The notes below the pieces were generated by a model that saw only the letters and a list, made by a program, of their open reading frames with translations, made no database searches and had not been told where the DNA came from. DNA of 64,000 nt from contig OU015544.1 of the NCBI GenBank assembly GCA_907165065.1, positions 186,001-250,000 on the forward strand. The letters are read 5' to 3'. This document shows, piece after piece, positions 38,126-50,104 of this stretch. Origin of the DNA: Caprimulgus europaeus (lineage: Eukaryota; Chordata; Aves; Caprimulgiformes; Caprimulgidae). The translations under genes and the position numbers were made by a program. How positions within the stretch are numbered: the stretch's first letter is position 1; every line of letters starts with the position of its first letter.

Positions 38126-41100
38126 GGCGGGTTGGTGGGCGACGGGCGAAGCGGAGAGGGGCGGAGCGACGGGGCGGCCCCCGAGCCTCGAGCTCCGCCC
38201 GCAGAGGGCGGGCGTGGCCGGTCCGCTCGTGCGCCGAGACCTTCCCCTGAGCAGCTCCGTCCCTCAGTCTCGAGCGTATGGTGACTGCAGCCCTCACTCT
38301 GCCTTCGCTTTTAGATGCCGATATAAAAGTCCCTTGGACAAATGCTGATCTCAGTCTCCTACAAAATCAGTTCCATCCGTTTCACGAGGGAAATGCCCAG
38401 CGGGAGGGTTTTCCCCGTAACGATACTACACAGAAACTCAGATTTCGAGTGTGATAGGCATCACCCGTTACCGCCGCAGGTAAGGAGGTCCCTCCTGCTG
38501 CCTCTGAAGCAATAGGGCACAGAATAGTCAGAGATTTCAATATCCAAATAAAAAGCCAGACTGAATATAGTAAAGGAAAAAAAATCCTCCCTTTTCAAGT
38601 TGCACTGCAGTCCTGCAGTCTGCTGAAGCTCACTTCAGACTTTAAAAGTGGCAGAAGTCAAAAACCAAAGTACTCAGAAATCAAAGTACAAACTCATGTG
38701 TATGTCTGAAATGACTAAAGTTCAGTTTTACATCAACCGCTTCACTCAAAGCTTTGCAAGCAAAACAAATGAACCTCTGAAAATTTACTTACCACCTTTA
38801 TGCAGCAGTCTCCAAAAATATGCAAACTTTCACCATGGGGGGGGGAAGCTAGTTCCACTGTGATTAACTACATCTTATAGGCTTGTTTCCTAACAAAAAA
38901 ACAAACCAAAACAAAAGTCCTTCTAGCAGTAACACGGCTGGAAAGGTCAGCGCTCCGCCAGGGCTGCCCGCGTGTTACAAAGCAGCCCTGGGGCCTACCC
39001 GCGGGCAGGTGAGCGAGGAGGACATTTTAGGAGTGCATTCCTCATAGTTCCGTGCTGTCCCAGTGCAGCAACAACTGAGTTTCTGGAGGAGATCGGTAGA
39101 TTAAATGTGACTGATCTTCCAGAAATGCTGGACTAGTTATAAAATAGATGCAGAATTCTTTTCCAAATGTCATCACAGACATAATAAGTAAATGTGAGTA
39201 AACAACCTTTTATAGAAAATGAATGTTGGAGTACTGGTTTGTTCTGTCATGTAAGGGCAATTAAGTTCCAGTTCCATTAGAAGGTAGCTTTGGGGTCAGT
39301 GTTCTAGTCATGGGGTTTTTCCCCAGGTAGATAAATGCTTGAGCTGGGAAGGATAAAACGATACAATCTCGTGCTTGCATTTGCAGAACATTCATTTTAA
39401 CTTTGTACTCGACAAAGCCATGGTTGATCACTTCCAGAGCAGAAGGAAGTGGAAAGGAGAGACTCAACTCTAAAATACTAAACTATGTTTTAATTTTTTT
39501 TTTCCTTTCTCCATATTGAAGAGAGCTTTGAGCTTGGGCTTTGTTTTGTTTTTCATAGAAACTTTACAATGACCAAAGTGGATTTCAGTCAACCTCTGTA
39601 CTTAATTTTTCATTCATTAAAAAAAAAAAAAGTATCAGAGTAAAACCAGTTAACAGACATGCTCCAGGAGCACCGAGTAGAACTGCACTGTTGCATCAGC
39701 ACCCTGGAGAGGAGCCCAGCTTCTGAGGTGGTAAATTTATTCCAAAAGTTAACAGCTCTGCCTGGTGTTACATACTAAACCTTCAGAACTTAGCTGAAAT
39801 AAAAGCCCCAATGGTTTAGCACTGTCAAGCTAGCTTAGGTTCACTGCTATGACAGTTGTATTATTAGACACTTGTGCACTGTATACAGACCTACCTGAAA
39901 CCTGACTGATTTTTTCTTTTTTTTTTTTTTTAAGTGATTTGCTCTTTTAGTATGTTGAACTATTTTCAGTGTCTTAGTTAGCAATTTTCTGTAATACTAT
40001 CTTTTCCTATGCAGTGTGATTTTTTTTTTTTTTCCCTGGGAACTGAGTTACAAAAACCATCTAAAAAGGATTTATGCATAGTTTTTCTTAATAAAAGAGG
40101 GTTGCTTTTTTTAGACAAGGTTTTAGTGGTTGTGGAATACTACCATTACTATATCAAAATATAACAAGTCACTCCCCAGTAAACACAGACTTTGGGCTAA
40201 AAGCAGAGATCAAACAGATCCCACGTGTCTGCATTGCTATTCTGGAATGTGATTTCTCTCCCAAGACTGACTTCAGAGGAGAGAAACCTAAAAAAGAATT
40301 GGTCATAGAAAAAAATTACTATGTAGGTTTGCCAGAGTTAAGTCAAACATCTCAATTCTTGGCCATCAAAACTAGGAACAAAATTGAAAGTCAGGATCAT
40401 AGTATGATAACTAAGAACATTCTCTAGGAAAAGTTGGAATTTTTTTTTTCTGCTTTTAATGATCAGTTTAGTCAAACTCGCAGGTTATAAGTGTTAACAT
40501 TTATGATGATGAGCCAGGAATTTTCCATATTGTTGTGAAACCAGGACAACATTGCTGCCTCAGTTGTTGTCTGTCTAAAAACTGTTTCTGGAACCTTATT
40601 TTTTTCTGAGGCATTTTGACAGAGTATGCTAAAATTATAGTGGATTTATATATAAAATACAGATATATTATCTAACAAACAGAAATAGATGAGAGAATCT
40701 TTTCCACCTTAAGCAAATTAAGCCGTTGAAAACTGCATTCAAATAATGACACATGGCTGCAGTAGTGATTACCGATAATAGCTAAGTGATAATAAAATCA
40801 AGTTCGTGACATGGCTTTGTAAATGCTATATTTAGGAAAACTAGACACCAGGATACCAAAAGGTCTTTCCAGGTCCACAAAGTAATATAATGTTTCTGCT
40901 AACACCAATTGTTTGATCTCAATGTCTGGATTTCAGCCTCTTTTTCCAGCCACCACACAGAACTTTGGACTTTTAAAATATGAAATTAAATACCCTCCAT
41001 CCTGTGAAAAAAAGGTCTCTCCTTTAATATTTGAGATATTATAAAATCAATTGATTATTTGGAGGACTCGGAGATTTCATTTCAAACTGATAACAAATCA

Positions 41101-43350
41101 TCTCCTGTAGATAAGTCATAAGCACGAACATGCAAGATCTTTAATTCAGAGTTGCTCCTGAGGACTTAAGAGTGGAAACCATTATCTTTTAATTGGAGTT
41201 GTCTATCCCAGACGCCTGTCATGTTTTCCACAGTGGATACTTGTAACTGACAAAAATGTAAGTCTTAACTGTTTACGCTTAAAAAGCTTAAGCTTTACAC
41301 TCATGGGTTTTGGACAACATTGGAAGCTATAGGATAGGTTCTAGCATTTTTGGTCGTGTTGATTAGTACTGCACTGGCGATAGAGCTTTTTAGAAAATGG
41401 AATGGTTTATGTTGAAAAGTACAATATAACATCATTAGACTGGCATAGAGAAACAGCCATTAAATGGAGCCACTTGCGAGAAGTGGAGGCACCAGGTCTC
41501 CATTAGACACAGGAGAAAATAAAGTTTTGTCTGAAGTACTATTAGATCTTGAGCACTGAGGAAATGAGGTGTTGAAAAGGGCTTATCTATGACATTATAG
41601 TATAATGCATTTGCATCAGAAAGAAAAGAAGATCCAGCAAGGCTTCATGGTTGAAAACTGATCAAGTGGAAGAGCAAGTATTTTATATTTTATACCCAAT
41701 GCTTGGAACCCAACATCCCATTTTGTTCATACATTTACCCAGCTGCTTTGGAATAGAGTGCAAAGTTGTATTGACATGGATAATGACATCTTAAAGGATT
41801 TTACCCATAGAATGCAAGACAGAATTCTGCACACTGGAGCATATCCTACTTAAAATATGGTTAAATAACAGAGAACACAGTATGCATTATGTTATATTTA
41901 TAACAAGCCAGTACAAAGTCTGCAATTTTTTTATTCCAATGTTATAATTGTAATTCAATAGAAACAAGATCATAGTTATCAGAGAGTGAAACAATTGTCA
42001 GAACATATTTAATTAAAGGCTTAACTGTTCACTGAGTTCTATTTTTTGAGGTCAAGAAACTGGCAGGTGATGTGCATTTCAAAAGCCAGCCTATGACACT
42101 CAGAGTAGAACAATCTTCATCTGAAAACTGCTAAAACCTTTCAGCGGAGCTGTAAATTTGGTGAAATGGTGTAGAAAGACTTAAAAGACTGTGGCTTACT
42201 GCAGATGCTGGAGTGTGCACTCATGTGACTATGGTAGTCCTCTAGCATCAGACAACTATTAGAAAGCAGAGATAAATTCAAGGTTAAATGTCAAGTGTCA
42301 GAAAGCATTTTATGTTTTTCTTTAATAAGCTGGTTTAAAATATGTCAGTCTTCTGTTCTTAAGACATCTGGAAGGCAGATTAATTTGAGGTCAGCCATTT
42401 GCCAGGAACAACATGCATTAAACCTGGAATGATGGTATACAAGGAACATCTTCACAAAGGATCAAAGCAATTAAATCCCAGGAATCAAAATACTAATAAA
42501 AATGAATAAAGTTAATTAAATTATTTGGGCTAAACAGAAAAAAATCAAACAGTTTATTTCTGTGTGTTGTTTTTTTATTATTATTTTTTAATATTGCCAT
42601 TTCAACTGCTTGACTTAAGAGAATCAGAAAAAAAATCACATTCTTCTATTCTTGTACAGGATTATCTAAGTATTCTAGAAATAGCACTGCAGTTACAATT
42701 ACAGATAAAGAGAGCTGGAGATGCATGGTCTCCAATAATGAAAATATGATTAGTGAGATTCCTTCCTACTGGCAAGTAAAACTCTAAATATCCTCACTCA
42801 CTCACAGTCTCATGGACTTGTGATGAAACTAATTCTTGGTTATTGCAAAGGTGGCACACAAGTAGTCAGAGTTTCAGGGATGCTTACATAAACATTTGTC
42901 AGGAATATAAACCCTCTCTTTAGCTGCATGCCAGCCAACCTGTCAGCGCTTACAGTCAAGGTTCCACAGCACTCAGACAAACAAAAGTGCTGAATTCCTT
43001 AGGGCACAAATCTAAATACACCTCTTGTAGGCAGGGCCCATGACCTTTGAATGCCAGGCCTACAGTAGAGTGTGTATGACTTACATCTAACACATAAACT
43101 TAAGTCATATGAAGTGACCTAGTGGCACAACAGTATAAAGTACACTTTAACACATTACTTACATTATATTTTTTTTCCTGTATTGCAAAGTTAAACTTCT
43201 AACTAAAATATTTTGAGATTAATTGCCATAAAAACAGTCTCTCTGGGATGGTTCTTCAGGCTCTCTTGGTTCCTTGCTCATATATTACAATTAATAACTT
43301 TTTCTGATCTTTTGACTCCTACTGTTACGGGGCACCAAGCTACAGCAAAA

Positions 43351-43374
43351 AAAACCAACCAACCAACCAACCCC
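43351..43374. repeat. (CCAA)n microsatellite
   Basis: AACC repeated about five times after an A-rich run. Confidence 0.85.
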
Positions 43375-46300
43375 AAAGCACTAACCTTTTGTAATTTCCA
43401 TTCCTTAGGAGGCAGAAAATCCTGACCTTCTCCCTGACCTTAATTTATTGGGCAGACTCCAACCTATTGATGGATCAATTCAAAAGCAATGCAGTGGAGT
43501 AGAGGAACTCCACACAGCTAGGATGGCTGCTGCAGTGAGACACATAAATTAGCAAAGATCTCAGGGGTGTTTCATGAAGGACACCTGCACCTAATTAACT
43601 CCCAGAATGTTGGTCATCATCAATTTAAGTCACTCCAAAATAAAAACCAACAACAACAAAATTTGACCACAGTTCAAACAAGGGTGACGTTATTCCCTAA
43701 TACAAGCCCCTAGAGGGTTGATTTTAACTCGTGTATTTTCAGTATTCTCAGGTGGCACATTCAGTTTTGCTCTGTATTGATCTGACTTACGTTTGTAGAC
43801 AGGTATGAACGAAAACAGTCAGAAAGTTGTTTTTTTCCCAGCCTCTGTTTTCAAAGAGGAGCTAAAGTGTCCTGTGTTCCACTGATGCCCCCCAACCTCT
43901 TTTTTCAGAGGAAATTCTGTTTTCCCCAATTAAAGGATAACCATTCTTAGTGATATGCACAAAAAAATCTCTGGATTTCTGTTTTTTGACTCTACAGCCA
44001 AGACAAAATATTGATATAAAATAGATACTTGTTCCAGAAATAATCATTCTTTAATTGAAAGATTTTGTTAACTTTGTTTCTAGTGGAAAATTTGATCTTC
44101 AACTGGCTTGCTAAAATATTTGCTAAGACCCAACCTGTGTTATTGTTCACAAAGAATAGTTCACAAATGAAACTACAACAAACTAGTTTTAGTATCTGGA
44201 ACATTCAGTTCTTTAAAGAGTATCGTTTGTCTATAAAAATAATGTTTCATGAACACTGCAATGAGGCTCACGGCCCACATTCTGACCTGGAACAGTTTAT
44301 GAAAACTCATTGAAGAGCTGTGTGCCAAGAAAGGCTAGCGAGTAATTTCACGTGGGTAAATAAAGTACTGAAGTAAACACAGGAAGGATAACACCTTTTT
44401 TCTTACAGAATAAATAGTCTCTTTCTTATGACTAGAATCTACAGTCCACATTTACACCATAATGAATGGGCAACTATTGACTTAGTGCTCCAGAAAAACC
44501 CAAATGGGCAAAAAATAGTTTCAGTACAGTCAGCTCTATTTTTAAAAAGCTGCCAAACATCTTGTTAAGCAGTCCCTCATCACCTCAGAGCAGCATGGTA
44601 TGCCTACCTTTCACTCTGTGGCTCTGAATGGTGAGGGCTGTGCTAACCTCTCTTCCATACAGGACACAGAAATTCCTTAGAATTTCCCTCTGGAAGAAGC
44701 AGGTTCTCCTTCACTATGAAAAGCTACAGGTATTAACTAGCCACAGAGTTCACAGTTACTAGACTGAAATGCTAAAGCACAGATTAACTGAAAAAGCATT
44801 TGAGAGAAATCTACTACAAAAAGATAAAGGAACTGTCTGTTGATGAATATAGTTTACTTTTTAGGCTTTTATTCACGTGCAAATACAACAAATGGCATAG
44901 AGATTTAACAAGGGGAAAAGCCCAGAACAATAGACATAATAGACAAGAAATGCCACATTCTGTCAGCATGGACTCAGTATTCCTTCATGCTGCAAATTGC
45001 TGCACAAAAATCACAAGCCAAGCCCTCAAAATTGCAAGCCTGCATTTAAAACTAAGTAATTCAAAACTGAAGCAGTGAGTTCCTATTACTTATCTTCTGG
45101 TTTTTGAGGCTTTAGAGTTTATATTCAAAGACTTTCCTCCCATGCCATCACAGTTCTAGGCTTACTTATTGCTTCCAAGAAAAGTCAGGATTCCTACATG
45201 ACTCAAAGAGGTAGAACTTCAAGAGTCACAGCAAATTTCATACGATTTGATTGATTATTTAAATTAAACTGTGTTATGAGACTAGGTTTCCTAAGAAACT
45301 ATTCTTAGGCTTTGGATAACATCATTGTGCTGGTTTTGTTATTAATATTTACTGGTAGCAATTGGCGCTATCGAGTTGTGGTATTCTGCAATTACTTCTG
45401 TGGAGTTGACAGTCGTGTAAGATCATCAGGCCCGGGGAGATTCAAGTGCTCTGCTTGAGGACAGGAACATCTTCAGCCACATCTTGCAAAGCAGATGCAG
45501 TCCATAGTGCATGGCAGAGTCCTCTCTATACCACAGACTCTTCCCAAAGGGGCCAGCAAAGATATACAAAAGCAAAGGTCTGATCTGATGCAGCAGAGCT
45601 GCCACTGGAAAACCAGCATCCTGCCATTACATCATGCAGACAAATGCCAAGCTTAGCAAGTGTCCGGTACTGGGCCGCTGGGACTGTGCTGCAATGCACA
45701 AACCTGTTGGAGACCTTGCAGTGACACAACCAGACTGAGCACTGTAAAGTCATATATTTATTCACCCGCACTGGGAAAATATTTTGAAAACTATTTGTCA
45801 TTTGATCCACGTGCTCAGGATTCATTACTACACGCTTCTTTACATTTAGGGGGGAAAAAAAAAAAAAGATGTGAAGCATGTAAAAATGTATACAGTATGA
45901 CATTACTAAAAAGGAAGAAGTTAAGGAATGTTGAGGAATCACTCCTGGATTTTGGCTAGGACTGATTCAGTGATCTATTTTTTTCCTCTGGGCTGATGTT
46001 CACCAGTTGTCTGATTCCAACACATTGTCAGCAAATGGTTTTTTTGGCTACAGCTAGGTTATTGCTTTTTCAAGTGGTAACACACCTGAGCTGGAAAACA
46101 AAGTCTGAATAAACCAAAGCCTGAGTCCAAGTGAGATCAGAACTCGGCCAGAAGGAACCACCCACTAGTCTGAATTCAGCGGATGACACCAACAAAACAG
46201 GTGACCTGCATGACATAGCCCTTCTTCAAACTTAGAGCTCACACGGATCTCCACAGTAGACCAAAGAGGAACATACTCAAGAGAAAAGGGACTTTTGCAT

Positions 46301-48649
46301 CCACATCAAGCTTGACTCTATTTTTGTCTGGGTGCTTTTTTTCAGCTTGGTGACTTCTAGATCATATAGGGAATGCTAAAAGGTTTTTCTTCTCTGTTCC
46401 ACAGATCCAGATGATGAACTTACAGGCAGGAAATGCCTTTGTCCTCCCTTAGTATGTTTCCCTGTAGTTTGGTTATTCATGAACTCATGCACACACATGT
46501 AACCGTTCCCAAACAGCCGGTACTTTGTGGGAAAAGGTCTGCACATAGATACACAAATTAGCACAAACAAACCCTCTGTAACATCAGCCCGTACCATGAT
46601 TCTGCAGGCTTGGGCATTCAACATTTGCAGAAACAGTATTAGCAGCTTGGTATTCTGAGAGAAGAGAGGAAAAGTCAAGGACATTCTATAGGGGGTGAAC
46701 AGAAAATAGGAAAGCACTGATTTATCTCCTTGCAGGCCACACTGCCAGCTGTGACTCCAGCTGGGCAGCTGACAGACCCAATAACTACTGAGAATCACAC
46801 TTTGCCCACATGTGATAAAACAGGAACTGTTTGCTTGCGCCACATTGTCTGACTAATGCGCCCTGACAAAGCCCACACTGGAGATCCTTCCATGTTCTCC
46901 GTTTGCTCTAGTGGTGTGTTTTGAAGCGGACGGAGGTCAAAGGGATTCCTTTATGCCACTACCTTAGGGCGATCACAACTTTTGCACCTAAAACAAGAAC
47001 CCTTTGATGAGAAGAAAAATAAAATCCATGCATCCTGCAATGCTGGAAGGGGATGTAAGCTAGCTCCACTAACAAAGCAATTGTCCTGGCATTACCCATT
47101 GTAAATAACACATATATTTACTTAGGGCACTGGAACAGCACGACATGCATGCCTGATGCTGAAGAAAAGCCTGTTTATGCCTGTTAAGACTGGAGAGTTT
47201 GTGCAATATTAATTCTTAAAAACTAATTATGTTTCTTAGATTCTTAGAATCTTTTACTCCGAAATGAATGAGACAGCCTGTAGGGTATGCCACCTGATTA
47301 GGTCCCACTTGAGCATTTGAGCAACTCAGAGATGGAAACTTGAGTTATGACTTAGCTGAGGAAAGAGGAGGAACCATTGATATGTAGTCTGAAGGTACTT
47401 AAAGTGGCATCCAGATTTCTGCTTTGCACTGGTTCTCTATGGTGTGTATCCTCTCGGATCTTACTGGAGCAATATCATGCTACAGTGAAAGCTAATGCAG
47501 AAACAAATGGCCCACTGTGTTACACAGGAAACAATCCATGCCATACTGGAGAGAGGTCTAGTAACTTTTTATTTGCCAGGCTCTAATTCTGCAGCTCACC
47601 CATTTAAATTAAATACAAATCACCACAGGATACCACAAAAGTGTCTCAGAAAGAAACATTTCCTATTAAAGGGCAGAGAGGTGACACATCAAATACACCA
47701 CAGTTATAATAAAACCAGTGTTCTTTATTACCCATATGTACATTCCCCCTGCCCCAGAACTCTTGTCAATAAATCAACCTGTGTGACCATTGACAAAAAT
47801 AACATTTGCTTTCTACTTGGGAAAAGGGAAGCTCTTCCCTAGTTGGGATAAGGGCATTTTTTTGGGACATTCCTTTCTGCAAATGGGACAGGGCAGGGTC
47901 TGTCCTACGGCTTTTAGCTGAAACTGGTTTTAGAGGAGTTTCGATCTGCACGAATTGAGGCAGGCAAGCTCAGTATTACCCACCCTTGCAAGCTCCACTG
48001 TGTGTTACTTGCAATAGTGAAGAGCAAGCACCATGAAGTACCTAGCTGTGGTGAAATGTCCTCATACTGTGAAGTCCATCAGAAGGCAGAGAAAGTCCCT
48101 TTCTCAAATGCATTTAGATACCTTCAGATGCAAATCAGCATTAAGTGACTGACAAAGCACAGAAAGTGCATACCTGTTCCTAGTTTCAATTTCTTCAAAC
48201 AAACACTATGATAAACTTCAGATGGTGACAAATGTCTGTGACCAAGATACTTCTTGGCACTAGAACTGGCCTCTCCCTTAGATAGACTCTGCAAGTAGAA
48301 CAGTGTTTACCCAGTTGCTCCACCATTCCATGGAAGAGGTATGAGGCTGCACTACATGCAGCCAGCTGGGTAGACAGGGTGTTGTCAAAGGCACCCAGGA
48401 ACAGTTGGTGGAGAGTTTCTGGTGCCCAGCACCTTGAAAGAGCACAGAAGATAAAGGCACGAAAATCAAATCATTCTTGGAGTAGTTTTTTTCTCAAAAA
48501 AGCACCTGGTCATTTTGTGGATAAATACTTTCCTCAGTTTTAAAGGCAAAAATGTGAATATTTTTCCAGTTCTATAAAGAACATCCACGATAATAACAAA
48601 ACTATTAAATAGCCTACACACACTACTATGTTAGAGGAGAGACCTTCTG

Positions 48650-48668
48650 GCCAGAATTCTGTGATTCT
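48650..48668 (+). mobile_element. Possible CR1 3' terminal tail
   Basis: AATTCTGTGATTCTGTAAC contains two copies of the ATTCTRTG octamer that ends CR1 elements in sense orientation. The sequence before it (GAGAGACCTTCTGGCCAG) only loosely resembles CR1, so this may be chance. Confidence 0.3.
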
Positions 48669-48724
48669 GTAACTTCTGCCTTGCACTCCTTATTATGATG
48701 GGGAACAACCATGGGCACAGAATT

Positions 48725-48897
48725 GTATCCTTATGTCCTCACAACACCCTTGTGAGGTAGATAGGTACCGTGACATCTTCTTCAGGAGGGGAAACTAAGG
48801 CAAAAAGAGGTGAACTGACTTGGGTGAGGCTGCACAGCAAGTCTGGGAGCAGAACTAGGGTCACGCCCACAGATCTCTCCACTGTAACACGCTGCCT
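48725..48897 (-). mobile_element. MIR-like SINE fossil
   Basis: Read on the plus strand this follows the reverse complement of the MIR consensus in order: CCTCACAACACCCTTGTGAGGTAG, then GGGGAAACTAAGGCAAAAAGAGGTGAA, ACTTGGGTGAGGCTGCACAGCAA, GTCTGGGAGCAGAACTAGGGTC, and finally ACTGTAACACGCTGCC at the tRNA-derived end. The element is therefore on the minus strand, nearly complete from the tail side to the head. MIRs spread before mammals and sauropsids split, so a readable copy in a bird is a very old insertion. Confidence 0.75.
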
Positions 48898-49550
48898 TAC
48901 CTGCCACCCAACTTCATCTCCAGGGCTGAATGAAAGGCATCCACAAAACACTGACAAAATACACCTAGTTAAACGCAAATCTTTCTGTAGGCTACTTCTT
49001 CTTCAGAAATGACATAAACAGGCACTACAAAAAACTTTTCTCACAGGACCTGAATTGCAAAGTACACAAGACAATTCCCATTGCTGTCAGCCAGCACGAG
49101 CCCTAATATCTGGGCCTCTATATTTTTACAAGGCCTTCAGTTAGAGCCTTTCTCATGCCTTCTCTCCACTCCAAAATTCCAGAGTTAATTAATAAGGCAC
49201 ATCAGGGACTAATCCAGGAACTTTCATAATAAGAGTGAAGTCCTATAGGCCAACGGTGATTTCCAGGCTGGCATTAACAAAACACTGGTTGGCATGTGAA
49301 GCCATATCCTGTGGCTGAGAGAGGGAAAGGCTCCTGGCCCTGTCAGTGCCACAATGCAAGAAACACAAAGCCAGCCTTAACTCATTGTGGCCCAAGACAT
49401 CAGCTGAATCATGACCAGTATGGAATTACGTTATCTCAGCCGTCAGTAAGGGTGTCTAAATGCAGTGAGATTTGCGACTGAAAATAAGGCAATGAAAAAT
49501 GTGCTGGATGTTGACTTGGAAGGATTCCTAAGGGATCCCTAAGTTGGGTC

Positions 49551-49620
49551 AAAACATAACATATATAAGATAACGTAACATAACATAACATAACATAAAC
49601 ATAACATAACATAACATAAC
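49551..49620. repeat. (AACAT)n pentanucleotide satellite
   Basis: About ten AACAT units with a few variants (one extra A, one TAACG), cleanest from 49576 to 49620. It lies about 480 bp past the SLC13A5 stop codon, beyond the likely cleavage site. The two Tyr/Cys-rich frames on the minus strand come from it. Confidence 0.92.
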
Positions 49621-49802
49621 TCCTTCTTTCAATAGACAACTGACAACAGAGATTTCCCTGTACAGCTGCTGACTTGTGGATATAGGTAATGGTTAATGAA
49701 TTTTCAGCCCCTGTATGAGTGCAGTGCTCAGTGCTAATGATTTACAAGTACATACCAGTGATACGATAGTTCAAACCATTTGATACAACAGCCTGCCCTC
49801 TC

Positions 49803-50104
49803 TTTATTTCGAGTTCAGTAAATTCTAAATCTTGACCGTGATTGGAGGTACAATGGATCACTTGATTATACTTATGATCCAGACACATGATCCTTTGGGG
49901 TGTGTAATTAAACAGTACTTTTGACTCTAGCATGATCGGAATAAATTTGAGCCGGTTCATGCCTGAACTGATGTGTGACTCCCAGTAGGCAGCAAACATC
50001 TGACACTCAATCTGAAGTGATGATGAGGCTCTATACAGGGCTTCGGGCAATAGCGAGTAGTATTAAGGGTCCTTTCCTTGTTTAACACACGAATTCTTCA
50101 CTGC
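49803..50104 (-). other. SLC13A5: SLC13A5 3' UTR with poly(A) signal
   Basis: AATAAA on the minus strand (plus 49803-49808) is about 300 nt after the stop codon and is the first canonical signal. The 3' UTR probably ends near 49785. A 102-codon frame within it (49742-50050) is not conserved in any family I know. Confidence 0.55.

Larger units (their letters stand above)
37540..38260. promoter_or_regulatory. MED31: CpG island, MED31 promoter
   Basis: CpG-dense sequence surrounds MED31 exon 1. Just upstream of the ATG lies a YY1-type element (CAAGATGGCGGC, 38029-38040, plus-strand orientation). A perfect palindromic X-box lies at 38113-38125, and GC boxes (GGGGCGG, for example near 38158-38164) follow. 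Long open frames on both strands (for example 37604-38089 and 37734-38348, plus) are typical of GC-rich DNA. A divergent plus-strand transcript is possible, since human has C17orf100 here, but no protein is recognisable. Confidence 0.8.
38261..49550. other. Intergenic, MED31 to SLC13A5, no gene seen
   Basis: About 11 kb without a readable exon. Human has C17orf100 and an ALOX15 pseudogene in this place; nothing like either was recognised. The interval contains poly-T runs (39913-39932, 40021-40033), a (CCAA)n block (43351-43374), a MIR-like SINE (48725-48897) and possibly a minute CR1 tail (48650-48668). Open frames such as 45526-45942 and 46376-46843 (minus strand) show no domain and are crossed by antisense frames of similar length. 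Some AT-rich blocks, for example 40700-41230, have the look of old conserved non-coding DNA, but that cannot be judged without an alignment. Confidence 0.6.

Noticed and set aside
37604-38348. Plus-strand frames of 161 and 204 codons in the MED31 island, possible C17orf100
   Set aside because: I cannot recognise C17orf100 in them; they are mutually overlapping GC-rich frames. A divergent non-coding transcript remains possible.
45526-46843. Minus-strand frames of 138 and 155 codons
   Set aside because: No conserved motif, no splice-linked continuation, and antisense frames of comparable length.
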